Shown here piece by piece: positions 52,827 through 61,624 of a DNA stretch of 64,000 nt (position 1 is the stretch's first letter; each line of letters opens with the position of its first letter). The DNA is from UBA2589 sp038120095 (lineage in GTDB: Bacteria > Gemmatimonadota > Gemmatimonadetes > Longimicrobiales > Gaopeijiaceae). The DNA lies in assembly GCA_038120095.1 (NCBI GenBank), contig JAYOKZ010000007.1, positions 38,144-102,143 of the forward strand. The letters run 5' to 3'. Both the position numbers and the translations under genes were made by a program. Below the pieces are notes generated by a model, which was given only the letters and a program-made list of their open reading frames with translations, ran no database searches and had not been told where the DNA came from.

Positions 52827-55441
52827 GCGTCACCCTCGCGTCTGTCGACACTGCTGAGTTCGTACAACATCGCAAGAGCCTCGCGCGGCGAGAGTGCGTC
52901 GGGGTCGAGCGCCCGGAGGCGCGCGACGATCGGATGCTCCGTCGTGAACATGGAAAGCTGATCCGGAGGTGGTTCGGACTCCGGCCGATGCGCTCCGTAG
53001 CGCCCCAGCCCCTCACCGCCGCCTGAGTGTGTTCCCTCGAGCTCGTGCAGAAGTTCCCGGGCTCGTGCAACGATTCCATTCGGCAATCCTGCCAGCCGCG
53101 CCACCTGAATTCCGTACGAGCGATCGGCACCGCCATCCGCGAGCCTCCGCAGGAACACGATCTCGTCCCCGACCTCGCGCACGGAAACGTTCATGTTCTT
53201 CACGCCGTCAAGCAAATCGCCCAGCTGGGTCAGTTCATGGTAGTGGGTGGCAAACACGGTCTTTGCACCGATGTGCTCGTGAACGTGCTCGGTCACCGCC
53301 CAGGCGATGGACACGCCGTCATAGGTGGAGGTCCCGCGCCCGATTTCGTCGAGAAGGACAAGGCTTCGATCGCTCGCGCCATGCACGATCGCGGCCGTCT
53401 CGCTCATTTCCACCATGAAGGTCGACTGACCGCGGGCCAGGTTGTCGGACGCACCGACTCGCGTGAAGATCCGGTCGGCCACCGGCAGGCGAGCTGAATC
53501 TGCCGGAACGAACGAACCTATCTGCGCCATGAGTTGGATCAGCCCGATCTGACGCAGCACGGTGCTCTTGCCCGCCATGTTGGGTCCCGTCAGAACCACG
53601 ATGAACCCGCCGCGATCCAGAGCGAGGTCATTCGGAATGAACTCCTCACGGGGCATCATCGTCTCGACGACCGGATGTCGTCCGGCCCGGATCTCAAGCT
53701 CGAAGCCGGTATGAACCTCAGGGCGGACATATCCTCGCCGGACAGCGACCTGAGCGAGGGTGGCGAGGACATCCAGAGCCGCGACTCGCGCACCCGTGTC
53801 CTGCATGCGGGTGACGGCCTGACCCACCTGTTCCCGAACGGCTGAGAAGAGTTCGACCTCGAGGCCCCCGATGCGGTCCTCCGCCCCGAACACCTTCTCC
53901 TCCCACTCCTTGAGCTCGGGCGTGAAGTACCGCTCCCCATTCGTGAGCGTCTGCTTCCGAACGTAATCGTCGGGGACTCTGTCGAGGTTGGCCTTCGTCA
54001 CTTCCAGGTAGTACCCGAAGACCTTGTTGAAACCGACCTTGAGCGAGCCGATTCCGGTTCGCTCCCGCTCCCGGGTCTGAAGACTCGCAATGAAGTCACG
54101 TGCGCCGTCACGAACCGAGCGGATGCCGTCCAGTTCCGACGACCATCCCTCCCGAATGACACCGCCGTCCTGAAGAGCCGCCGGCGGGTCATCGGTGATC
54201 GCGCAGGCGAGGAGCTGGCGCACGTCCTCGAGGACATCGATGTCCACCCCGAGCGAACGGAGCAGATCCGACACCGTTCCCGAACAAGACTCCTGAATCG
54301 CCGGCAGGCGCTCGAGCGACCGCCGCAGATTCATCAGGTCTCTCGGAGCCACCCTCAGAGTGCCCAGTTTTCCTGCGAGACGCTCGAGGTCGCTCACGCC
54401 CGACAACGCATCCCGCAGGCGGCGCCTCAGCTCGACACTCTCGACGAGCTCGGCGACCGCATCCTGGCGCGCCCAGATCTCGTCAGAGGCCACGAGCGGC
54501 TCGAGAACCCAACGGCGCAGCTGACGCCCCCCCATGGCCGTTACCGTCTCGTCGAGAACGTCGAGCAGCGTTCCGCCTTCCTCTCCCGCCCGCAGGGCCT
54601 CGATCAGCTCGAGGTTTCTGCGTGTCATCTCATCGAGCAGCATGACCCGTCCGGGGCGCTGGATCCGAACGGGCTGCAGATGGGTCACTCCGGACGGACG
54701 GATCTCTCCGAGATACTGGATCAGCGAACCTGCCGCGCAGACCAGGGCACCGTCGTCCGACTGGAAACCGAGGCCGTCCAGGGACTGGAGCGCAAAGACG
54801 CGGAGAAGTTCCGGGCCACAGACGTCCTCCTCGAACATCCAGTCATCTCGCACGGTCCGTGGGAGGCCGGCCGGTAACGCGCGGTCGAGTTCGTCATCGT
54901 CGCCGAGGACACGCGGTACGAGAATTTCGGAGGGCTCGAGCCGCCCGAGTTCTGCCCTCAACTCCCCCACCGGGACGGAATGGACGACCAGCTCCCCGGT
55001 CGAGACATCGAGCGCTGCGATCGAGTACGCATCGTCCGCGGAGGGCACGATGGAGACGAGGAAGTTGTTCTTCCGCTCCGTGAGCAGGCCATCGGAGAGC
55101 ACCGTGCCCGGCGTGACCGTCTCGGTAACCTCGCGCCTGACGATCCCCTTCGCCTCGGCAGGATCCTCCACCTGATCGCAGATGGCCACCCTGCGACCCA
55201 TCTTCACGAGCCGGGCGAGGTAATCGTCGAGCGCCTTGGCCGGGACCCCTGCCAATGGCACGCGCGCCGCACCTCCGTTGTTCCGCGCCGTGAGGGTCAG
55301 CCCCAGCAGCTTCGCACCCTCCTCGGCATCACCGTGGAACAGTTCGTAGAAGTCGCCGACGCGAAAGAAGAGCAGCGAATCCCGGTGGCGAGACTTCGCC
55401 TCCCGCCACTGCTGCATTAGGGGTGTGTCGCCCGAAGCCAT
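52823..55441 (-). CDS. mutS: DNA mismatch repair protein MutS
   Basis: MutS recognises mismatches and small loops. The 872-residue protein has the mismatch-binding N-terminus (FFRVGDFYELFHGDAEEGAK, with the Phe-x-Glu wedge), connector and lever domains, and the ABC-type ATPase domain with Walker A (LTGPNMAGKSTVLRQ), Walker B (SLVLLDEIGRGTSTYDG) and ATHYHELTQLGD. The C-terminus ends in the short tetramerisation-type segment. The ATG at 55441 (MASGDTPLMQQWREAKSR) is chosen; upstream codons are open but unrelated. No mutL is present. Confidence 0.97.
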   Translation of the reverse strand: MASGDTPLMQQWREAKSRHRDSLLFFRVGDFYELFHGDAEEGAKLLGLTLTARNNGGAARVPLAGVPAKALDDYLARLVKMGRRVAICDQVEDPAEAKGIVRREVTETVTPGTVLSDGLLTERKNNFLVSIVPSADDAYSIAALDVSTGELVVHSVPVGELRAELGRLEPSEILVPRVLGDDDELDRALPAGLPRTVRDDWMFEEDVCGPELLRVFALQSLDGLGFQSDDGALVCAAGSLIQYLGEIRPSGVTHLQPVRIQRPGRVMLLDEMTRRNLELIEALRAGEEGGTLLDVLDETVTAMGGRQLRRWVLEPLVASDEIWARQDAVAELVESVELRRRLRDALSGVSDLERLAGKLGTLRVAPRDLMNLRRSLERLPAIQESCSGTVSDLLRSLGVDIDVLEDVRQLLACAITDDPPAALQDGGVIREGWSSELDGIRSVRDGARDFIASLQTRERERTGIGSLKVGFNKVFGYYLEVTKANLDRVPDDYVRKQTLTNGERYFTPELKEWEEKVFGAEDRIGGLEVELFSAVREQVGQAVTRMQDTGARVAALDVLATLAQVAVRRGYVRPEVHTGFELEIRAGRHPVVETMMPREEFIPNDLALDRGGFIVVLTGPNMAGKSTVLRQIGLIQLMAQIGSFVPADSARLPVADRIFTRVGASDNLARGQSTFMVEMSETAAIVHGASDRSLVLLDEIGRGTSTYDGVSIAWAVTEHVHEHIGAKTVFATHYHELTQLGDLLDGVKNMNVSVREVGDEIVFLRRLADGGADRSYGIQVARLAGLPNGIVARARELLHELEGTHSGGGEGLGRYGAHRPESEPPPDQLSMFTTEHPIVARLRALDPDALSPREALAMLYELSSVDRREGDA

Positions 55442-55545
55442 CCGTGAACTTATCTCGGTAGTCAGGTCTCTCAAGACGGAAGCCGGCACAATGGCCGGAC
55501 TCACCAGCGAGAGCACACCCGACCAGCCCTCCGAGAGAGCGACAC

Positions 55546-56121
55546 ATGATCCAGATGCCCGGCCCACAGATAGGTCACACACACCGGCGGAAGCTCCTCT
55601 GCATCGCCATCGCGATGTCGGTGACGCACCCCACCCCGGCATATGCGCAGACCGCCGACCCCGCAGACATCGAATCGATCGACGCCATCGTGACCGCAGT
55701 CTACGACGTCATCTCGGGAGACGCCGGGGAGCCGCGAGACTGGGAACGCTGGAATACGCTGTTCCTCGAAGAAGCAACCCTCAGCCCGACCGGGCCCACC
55801 GAAGACGGGCGTTGGGGCCGCGCGATCATCCCCCCGAGTGACTATCCGCGGCGCATTGGCGAGACGCTCGAGCGGGACGGGTTCGTCGAGGCCGAAATCG
55901 GCCGGGTCACCGAGCGCTTCGGCAACATCGCCCACGTCTTCAGCACGTATGCATCGTTCCGAAGCCGAGCCGATACCCGCCCGTTCCAGCGCGGCATCAA
56001 TTCGTTCCAACTCCTGTACGACGGTACCCGCTGGTGGGTAGTCTCCGTCTTCTGGCAGGCGGAAACCCGGGATTACCCCATCCCCGAGAGGTACCTCGGG
56101 ACAATTGGCGAGGCATCATGA
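55546..56121 (+). CDS. Secreted NTF2/SnoaL-like protein
   Basis: A 191-residue protein with a signal peptide (LLCIAIAMSVTHPTPAYAQ) and one NTF2-like cone fold: IDAIVTAVYDVISGDAGEP, WERWNTLFLEEATLSP, AEIGRVTERFGNIAHVFSTY and NSFQLLYDGTRWWVVSVFWQ. Such domains bind small molecules or act as simple enzymes; no catalytic residues are obvious. It diverges from mutS across about 100 bases. Its stop overlaps a small open reading frame as ATGA, and a second protein of similar fold follows. Confidence 0.8.
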   Translation: MIQMPGPQIGHTHRRKLLCIAIAMSVTHPTPAYAQTADPADIESIDAIVTAVYDVISGDAGEPRDWERWNTLFLEEATLSPTGPTEDGRWGRAIIPPSDYPRRIGETLERDGFVEAEIGRVTERFGNIAHVFSTYASFRSRADTRPFQRGINSFQLLYDGTRWWVVSVFWQAETRDYPIPERYLGTIGEAS

Positions 56122-56279
56122 GCAGAGTCCCCATCTCGCGCGTGGCGGAGCCGGCGACTCAGCCGGCTGCCTGGATCAAGGAATCGGCAGGTGTAGAGTT
56201 CATCACCCGCCTGGCCGGGATAGCCTGCCAGTCCGTGAAGAACAAGACCCGACTCGACCTCGACCAGGAGACGGCATGA
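56118..56279 (+). CDS. Small ORF coupled at both ends by ATGA overlaps
   Basis: This encodes a 53-residue protein I do not recognise (it begins MSRVPISRVAEPATQP and ends RLDLDQETA). The start ATG overlaps the stop of the preceding NTF2-like gene as ATGA, and its own stop overlaps the next start as ATGA. It therefore fills the whole 154-base interval between the two genes. It has one cysteine (AGIACQSV) and a mixed-charge C-terminus, with no signal peptide or membrane helix. It could be a real small protein or simply a translated spacer that couples the two genes. Confidence 0.45.
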   Translation: MSRVPISRVAEPATQPAAWIKESAGVEFITRLAGIACQSVKNKTRLDLDQETA

Positions 56280-56782
56280 CCTTGATCCCACGCCGGAATG
56301 GAACGTCCGGAACAATCGCGACGATCCTCGCGACCTCGCTGCTCCTGATGTCCTGCAGCTCGGAGCCATCGAGTACCACACGCGAAGCGAACATCGAGTC
56401 TCTCACTGCGGCAGCGCTCGCGTATCAGGCCGCTGCGTCGGCAAAGGACGCCGATGCGGTGGTCGCCATGTACGACCAGTCGGCGATCATGATCCCCCCG
56501 AACGCGGCGATCGTGGACGAGGGCCTTTCGGGGGTCCAGAACTACCAGTTCGGCTTCATCGTCACCCCGGGCGTCGAACTCGACTTCGACCTGATCCGGG
56601 TCGAAGTCTCCGAGTCGGGGGACATCGGTTGGACCTTCTCCCTCGGTGACATCACGATCAATCGCGACGGTCAGGAGCCCGGACGCGACATCGTGCGCGA
56701 CTTCCATACCTGGAAGCGGCAGGCCGACGGGTCGTGGAAAATTGTCGTCGACCTGTGGAACTCCGGAATGCCCAACTCCTGA
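56276..56782 (+). CDS. Lipoprotein with SnoaL/DUF4440-like domain
   Basis: A 168-residue lipoprotein (signal TIATILATSLLLMSC, lipobox LMSC) with a single SnoaL-like domain: LAYQAAASAKDADAVVAMYD, QSAIMIPPNAAIVDEG, VEVSESGDIGWTFSLGD and DFHTWKRQADGSWKIVVDLW. The layout matches other single-domain DUF4440-like proteins, whose functions are mostly unknown. The ATG at 56276 has CAGGAG 6-7 bases before it and overlaps the small ORF stop. It ends 7 bases before the convergent SPOR gene. Confidence 0.82.
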   Translation: MTLIPRRNGTSGTIATILATSLLLMSCSSEPSSTTREANIESLTAAALAYQAAASAKDADAVVAMYDQSAIMIPPNAAIVDEGLSGVQNYQFGFIVTPGVELDFDLIRVEVSESGDIGWTFSLGDITINRDGQEPGRDIVRDFHTWKRQADGSWKIVVDLWNSGMPNS

Positions 56783-56789
56783 GGGCTCC

Positions 56790-57674
56790 TCAGCCTTCGA
56801 TCTGAATTTCCGCGCGGTCATCCCGCACGAGCGCAGCACTGACTCCCTGCGCAGTCAGCAACTCGAGCAACTCTACGGCTGCAGACCGGTCGGCAAACCG
56901 ACCCGCACGTACATGCGCGAACTGACTGCCTGTCACCCGTACGAGTCGCACATCGATATCGCGTGCCGCCATCTCGTCGAAGAGAGCTCTCGCCCGCTCG
57001 AGATCGGCGAATGCGCCGAATTGGACGAAATAGTTCATCACGGGAACGTCACTCGCAGCCGCCGTGGGCGCAGGTCTCGGTTCGCCAGAACCGGACGGCT
57101 TCTCGGGCGAAGACTGCGGGGCGTCCGGAGTCTCCCGGGATTCCACGGCTGCGGACTCGGCGACAGGCGTCGGCGTATCTCCCGAAGGCGGAAGTGGGCC
57201 CGCGTCCGGGATCCACGCCTGAGCGCGCTCCCACGCACCCGTTCGGCGGTAGTCCTGATCCAGCGCGCCGAGATGCCGCCGGGCAGCAGCCTCGTCCCCC
57301 ATGGCCCACGCGGCCTGGGCGAGGCGGAAAAGAGCGTCCGGGGTGAACTCACCACTCGGGTACAGGAGAGCCAGACGCTGAAAGTCGAGCCCCGCCTGCA
57401 CGGGGTCGACGGTCAGCCGCCCCCTCAGCCATAGACCGCGCTGCAAATCGCGACGTGACGCGTCCCCACGTTCACCGTCCCACCACTCCAGAAGCTGAGC
57501 ACGTGCTTCCTCGGTTCGACCCACACGGGTGAGTCGATCGACGGTCTCGAGCGTGGATTGCGCCGAAACGGCGACAGGGGACCACCCGTAGCCCGTCGCA
57601 ATGAGGAGCATGATGACCGCGCCGTGCACCGCCGCGGTACTGGCACGCCCCAACCCTTCATGCCGACTGCTCAT
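56790..57674 (-). CDS. Secreted SPOR-domain protein with TPR-like region
   Basis: A 294-residue protein with an N-terminal hydrophobic signal or anchor (GAVIMLLIATGYGWSPVAVS), a helical TPR-like middle (LDFQRLALLYPSGEFTPDAL and following), a Pro/Ser/Glu-rich linker and a C-terminal SPOR domain (about residues 215-290: YFVQFGAFADLERARALFDE and FAHVRAGRFADRSAAVELLE). SPOR domains bind glycan strands stripped of stem peptides at the division site. The ATG at 57674 overlaps the holA stop as ATGA. Confidence 0.86.
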   Translation of the reverse strand: MSSRHEGLGRASTAAVHGAVIMLLIATGYGWSPVAVSAQSTLETVDRLTRVGRTEEARAQLLEWWDGERGDASRRDLQRGLWLRGRLTVDPVQAGLDFQRLALLYPSGEFTPDALFRLAQAAWAMGDEAAARRHLGALDQDYRRTGAWERAQAWIPDAGPLPPSGDTPTPVAESAAVESRETPDAPQSSPEKPSGSGEPRPAPTAAASDVPVMNYFVQFGAFADLERARALFDEMAARDIDVRLVRVTGSQFAHVRAGRFADRSAAVELLELLTAQGVSAALVRDDRAEIQIEG

Positions 57675-58648
57675 GACGCCTCCGCCCGGACTCGAAGCCC
57701 GAGTATCCATGCTTCAAGAAAATGTTCGTCCGTGTGCGGACTGGCCTTCAGAAGGCCGTCCACATCCAGCAGGTCGGACAGCGCTGCGTCGATCTCCGCC
57801 CCGGTCCAGCGACGCGCCTGTGACGCAACCCGACCGGCCAGCCATTGCTGGTGCCGAGGAAGGGAACGCTCCAATCCTGCGGCGCCTTCCTCCAGAGCAA
57901 TGCCGAGGCGAAGGAACTGCGTGGCCAGCCCGATCACGAGTCCTACGCCATTCTCGCCCTGCTGAAGCAGAATCGGAAGGGTACGCGCCGCCTCCTCGAA
58001 GCGTCGATCCCCAACGAGGTCGAACCAGCGCCAGCGATCCTGAGAAGGCAGCTCCGTGCCGGCGGCTTCCACGTCCGCGAGCGTCACCGCCTCGCGGTCT
58101 CCGATGAAGCCCGCCAGCTTCGCAAGCTCCTGCGACAGAACACCGAGATTCGTCCCGATGGCCGACGCAAGCGCCTGAGCTGCGTCTTCGGCAAAGGCGA
58201 TCCCGTGCTCCTCTCCCGCGCGCTCCATGAGCCACCCCGGCACATCCGCCTCGGTGATCGCCTTGAATTCCACCGAACGAGCGACGCGGGTCAGGGTCGA
58301 GTAGAATTTCGCTTTCGACCCTGAGGGTACCGTGCAACTCAAGATCAGGGCGAGCCCCGGAGGGGGGTTCTCGGCGATGCGAACCAGTTCATCGCGGGCA
58401 TGCTTCGAAGCCGCGAGACCCTCGACCTCCCGAACCACGACCACCCGCCAATCAGCCATCATGGGCGGCGTCGCGATGATCGAGGCGAGCGTCTCCGAGT
58501 CAGTCTCGGTGCCGCGCAGGAGATCGAGGTTGAAATCTCTCGTGGCCTCGTCGACGTGGGCGTCGATCAGACTCCGAACGGTCTCCTCCTTTCGAAAGTG
58601 ATCCTCGCCATGAAGGTAAAAGACCCCACCGAGCGCCTTACCCAGCAA
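57671..58648 (-). CDS. holA: DNA polymerase III delta subunit
   Basis: HolA opens the sliding clamp as part of the clamp loader. The 325-residue protein has the family opening GVFYLHGEDHFRKEETVRSL, the segment DFNLDLLRGTE, VVVVREVEGL and a C-terminal helical domain (LGVLSQELAKLAGFIGDREAVT split across the junction). The start is a TTG at 58648, the first usable codon in the frame. The downstream neighbour is the SPOR gene (ATGA overlap), and the upstream neighbour is the anti-sigma factor gene. Confidence 0.9.
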   Translation of the reverse strand: MLGKALGGVFYLHGEDHFRKEETVRSLIDAHVDEATRDFNLDLLRGTETDSETLASIIATPPMMADWRVVVVREVEGLAASKHARDELVRIAENPPPGLALILSCTVPSGSKAKFYSTLTRVARSVEFKAITEADVPGWLMERAGEEHGIAFAEDAAQALASAIGTNLGVLSQELAKLAGFIGDREAVTLADVEAAGTELPSQDRWRWFDLVGDRRFEEAARTLPILLQQGENGVGLVIGLATQFLRLGIALEEGAAGLERSLPRHQQWLAGRVASQARRWTGAEIDAALSDLLDVDGLLKASPHTDEHFLEAWILGLRVRAEAS

Positions 58649-58668
58649 GGGGATCGTCTCCAGGGAGG

Positions 58669-59232
58669 TCAGCGATCGAGCTGACCGACCCGCCGCACAC
58701 TCGAACGCCTTTGGTAGCGCTCCGAGAGAGGGGAGTAGTCATAGATGAGCTGATTCGCCCACAGCCCGTCGTCCATCGCGGGCTTCGACGCAACGGCCGG
58801 CAGCATCACCGGCGGCGGCGTAAGGACGCGAGGGTTGGCGAGATCCGGGGGCTGCTGCTCGACCACGACGTCGGGGAGGTGATCGGTCGGCGACCCCGTG
58901 AACAACGTCGGCGACCATGCGACCCCAGTGAGGAAGAGCGCGATGCTCGCCACGGTCATCGCGGGCGTCCGCGAAGCAGCGTGGACGCCGAGTGCTCGCT
59001 CCTCGTCCACGTGGTACAGACGATGCTCCAGCCGGGCAGCGAAGTCATCGTGAACATCGGCCTCGGGAAGCGACCGCAGGAACTCGGCCCCCCGAACGAT
59101 CACCCTTCGATAGCGCATGCACCCCGTGCATCGCTCGAGGTGCTCCTCGATAGCGGCACGCTCGGCCTCGGAGGACCTGCCATCGAGGTAGTCCGTGAAG
59201 CCCGCCACGACCTCGGAACATTTCATTCGCAT
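58669..59232 (-). CDS. Anti-sigma factor with zinc-finger domain
   Basis: A 187-residue membrane protein. The N-terminal anti-sigma domain has the zf-HC2 pattern (MKCSEVVAGFTDYLDG ... IEEHLERCTGCMRYRRV, with His and three Cys), followed by a helical cytoplasmic stretch, one membrane helix (TVASIALFLTGVAWSPTLF) and a periplasmic tail. It would hold the ECF sigma factor encoded 185 bases upstream and release it on signal. Two in-frame ATGs (59232 and 59226) are equally plausible starts. Confidence 0.87.
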   Translation of the reverse strand: MRMKCSEVVAGFTDYLDGRSSEAERAAIEEHLERCTGCMRYRRVIVRGAEFLRSLPEADVHDDFAARLEHRLYHVDEERALGVHAASRTPAMTVASIALFLTGVAWSPTLFTGSPTDHLPDVVVEQQPPDLANPRVLTPPPVMLPAVASKPAMDDGLWANQLIYDYSPLSERYQRRSSVRRVGQLDR

Positions 59233-59333
59233 CGGCTCGCCGAACCGGGCCCGAGCTCCATCGGCCCGGGCAACGCTGACAGGTGATACTGAGGGCGCTG
59301 CAGCGGGTTCCCCACAGTTCCAGGCAGGCGACA

Positions 59334-59360
59334 CCCCCGCCCGGAGACTCCGGACGGGGG
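59334..59360 (-). terminator. GC-rich hairpin between sigma and anti-sigma genes
   Basis: CCCCCG-CCCGGAG and CTCCGG-ACGGGGG form a strong imperfect stem of about 11-12 pairs with a 1-3 base loop in the 184-base gap between the two genes. On the minus strand no U-run follows it, so full termination is unlikely. It could cause partial termination or protect the upstream mRNA and so raise sigma over anti-sigma. Confidence 0.45.
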
Positions 59361-59416
59361 CTCTCTCCTCGCCTGACGTTCGTCAGACATGGCGCGTTTC
59401 GACCGTCGTTTCCGAA

Positions 59417-60070
59417 TCAGTCGATCATGGGTGCAATGATGTGCGCGAAGTTGTTCCTGGCACGGTTCAGACGACTCTTGACCGTACCGAGGTTGCAGCC
59501 GGTGATGTCGGCGATCTCCTCGTACGTCTTGCCCTCCATTTCGCGCAGCACAAAGACGAGCCGATGATGTTCGGGGAGCTGCTTCACCGCGTCCTCGACC
59601 TTCGCCCGCAAGTGCCGCTTCCGAAACAGGTCGTCGGGCTTGTACTGGGTGTCCTCCCACTCGAGCGGCCCATGGTCGGCATCCCAGTTCTTCATCAGCG
59701 TCTGAAAGAGAACCAGGGGATTCCGTGACCGATTCCGCAGCTCGTTCTTCGCGAGATTGCTGGCGATCGTGTAGATCCATGTGGAGAACTTCTTCGTCTG
59801 ATCGAACCGGTGCAGGTGCCGATAGACCCGTACGAAGGTCTCCTGAACCAGGTCCTGACCACGCTCACGGTCTCCGATCGTCCGATACACAAAGTTCAGG
59901 AGCCGCCTGTCATACCTCCGGACGAGTTCGCCGAATGCGCGCGGATCTCCGTCGAGAGACGCCTGGACGACGACTGAATCGGTCATCTCACCGAGCTTCA
60001 GTCGATGCTCCCGAGCCTCACTGTGAACCACCTGCAACTCTCCGCGTTCCTTCGCTCTCACTCTGGCCAC
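59417..60070 (-). CDS. ECF (sigma-70 family, RpoE-like) sigma factor
   Basis: A 217-residue ECF sigma factor that directs RNA polymerase to stress-type promoters. Region 2 has GELVRRYDRRLLNFVYRTIG and DLVQETFVRVYRHLHRFDQT; region 4 has VEDAVKQLPEHHRLVFVLRE and YEEIADITGCNLGTVKSRLN. The start is a GTG at 60070 because a full AGGAGG lies 6 bases upstream; an internal ATG at 59986 is less likely. The next gene downstream encodes its probable anti-sigma factor. Confidence 0.94.
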   Translation of the reverse strand: MARVRAKERGELQVVHSEAREHRLKLGEMTDSVVVQASLDGDPRAFGELVRRYDRRLLNFVYRTIGDRERGQDLVQETFVRVYRHLHRFDQTKKFSTWIYTIASNLAKNELRNRSRNPLVLFQTLMKNWDADHGPLEWEDTQYKPDDLFRKRHLRAKVEDAVKQLPEHHRLVFVLREMEGKTYEEIADITGCNLGTVKSRLNRARNNFAHIIAPMID

Positions 60071-60136
60071 CTGTAACCTCCTCGTCGCGGAACTCCGCCG
60101 TTCCGGCAGGCATACGCCCTCACGACTTCCCTGAAG

Positions 60137-60152
60137 TGCACGGGACGTGCCA
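60137..60152 (-). promoter_or_regulatory. Sigma-54-like -24/-12 element or inverted repeat upstream of the ECF sigma gene
   Basis: The minus strand reads TGGCACGTCCCGTGCA. It matches the sigma-54 pattern TGGCACG-N4-TTGC closely, with exactly ten bases between the GG and GC pairs. It lies about 67 bases before the GTG start. The same bases form an inverted repeat (GCACG-TCC-CGTGC), so it could instead be an operator or chance. No rpoN or enhancer-binding protein is visible in the window. Confidence 0.3.
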
Positions 60153-60262
60153 GACGCCGAATCCCCGCGCTCCCGGCCCTTTCGGCTTGCCCTGTCCTTT
60201 CCGTGTGACGTTTCAGAAGACGAATCAGGACATGCGGTCCAGCCTGAACTCGGGAAGGTGGA

Positions 60263-61624
60263 TCAGCCTCCGCCAACCACCTCGACCGCCCCGAGGCCCA
60301 ATTCCTCGAGGGGCCTTCCGACGACCTCCGCGTCCCCCACGACGACAATCTGGGCTTCCGAGGGTCGCATGTGGGTCGCCGCCGCCGCCCCAGCCGCCGC
60401 TGCGGACACCGCTCTAACGTCATCTCGGTACCGATCGTAATGGTCGTCGGCCAGCCCGTAGATCTGGAGTTGGCTCACGCGGGTCGCGACCTGCCCTGAC
60501 GTCTCGAGCTGCAGGCCGAACACTCCGGCCGCGTAGTCACAGGCCGACGACACCTCATCCTCTGTCGGCCCGGCGTCGGCCATTCTGCCGAGCTCACCCA
60601 TCGCCTCTCGTACGGCGGGCGCAGTCACGTCGTTGCCCACAGCCATACCGATCTGAAAGGGGCCCGGTTTTGACCGGAACGTGAATCGGGACCGAACACC
60701 GTACGTGAACCCGTGCTCCTCTCGCAGATTCAGATTCAATCGGCTCGTGAACATTCCTCCGAGTACCATGTTCGCAACGGAGAGGGGGTAGTAGTCGGGT
60801 GTCGAACGTGATGTGCCCACATGCCCGATCCGCACTTCGCTCTGTACTGCACGGGGTCGATGGACGAGGATGATGCGGCGTTCGGGCGCTGCGGCGTGGA
60901 CCTCGAACTCCGAGACGTTGGCCGGACGTCCCGCCCAGTCACCGAAGTGGCGCTGCACCATCGCTGAAACCTCGTCACCGTCGACGTCACCCACGACCAC
61001 GAGCCCTCCACCGAGCGGGCGGTAGTTCGCCTCGGCGTAACCCGCGAGCGTCTGTCGGGACATCGCCTCGATCGACTCCTCGGTGCCGTCCACGGCGCGA
61101 GCGTACGGGACTCCGGGAGCAAAGTACGCAGCCCGAGCACAGTCCGAGGCCAGAGCACCCGGATCCATGCGACGCTGCCGGATCGTTGCGAGCTGTTGGT
61201 CCAGGGCACGCTGCACCTCATCGTCGGGGAAGGACGGTGCACGAACCGCTTCCGTCATCAGCGCGAAGGCTTCCGGAAGCCGATCCGCGAGGCATGAGAT
61301 ACCCACCGTCGTGCCTTCCCAACCCGCGCTCGCTGATAAGCGGGCCCCGATGTTCTCGAGGGACTCTGCCAGCTCCGAGCCGCTCCGTTTCCTCGTGCCA
61401 CCCTCGAGCGCGTCGGCCGTCAGCACAGCGAGCCCAGCACGATCCAGCGCCAGCGCATCCTCACCCGCTCGCATGAACAAGCTGACGCTGACCACCGGAA
61501 GCCGGGTCATGCGAACCAGACGCAGGTCCAGACCATTCGCAAGCCGCGTGCGGTTGACCGCGGGGAACGCGAAATCGCGCAGCGAACCGCTGCCGGGCTG
61601 CGAAGACCGATCGATCACGCTCAT
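60263..61624 (-). CDS. M16 family peptidase homologue lacking the metal site
   Basis: A 453-residue protein of the M16 fold (RTRLANGLDLRLVRMTRLPV at the start). Where active M16 enzymes have HxxEH, this one has LAVLTADALEGGT, so it should be the non-catalytic half of a pair. The substrate-side motif is kept: FTSRLNLNLREEHGFTYGVR. The C-terminus is Ala-rich (AVSAAAAGAAAATHM). Its ATG overlaps the stop of the catalytic partner as ATGA, which fits a heterodimer. Confidence 0.9.
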   Translation of the reverse strand: MSVIDRSSQPGSGSLRDFAFPAVNRTRLANGLDLRLVRMTRLPVVSVSLFMRAGEDALALDRAGLAVLTADALEGGTRKRSGSELAESLENIGARLSASAGWEGTTVGISCLADRLPEAFALMTEAVRAPSFPDDEVQRALDQQLATIRQRRMDPGALASDCARAAYFAPGVPYARAVDGTEESIEAMSRQTLAGYAEANYRPLGGGLVVVGDVDGDEVSAMVQRHFGDWAGRPANVSEFEVHAAAPERRIILVHRPRAVQSEVRIGHVGTSRSTPDYYPLSVANMVLGGMFTSRLNLNLREEHGFTYGVRSRFTFRSKPGPFQIGMAVGNDVTAPAVREAMGELGRMADAGPTEDEVSSACDYAAGVFGLQLETSGQVATRVSQLQIYGLADDHYDRYRDDVRAVSAAAAGAAAATHMRPSEAQIVVVGDAEVVGRPLEELGLGAVEVVGGG

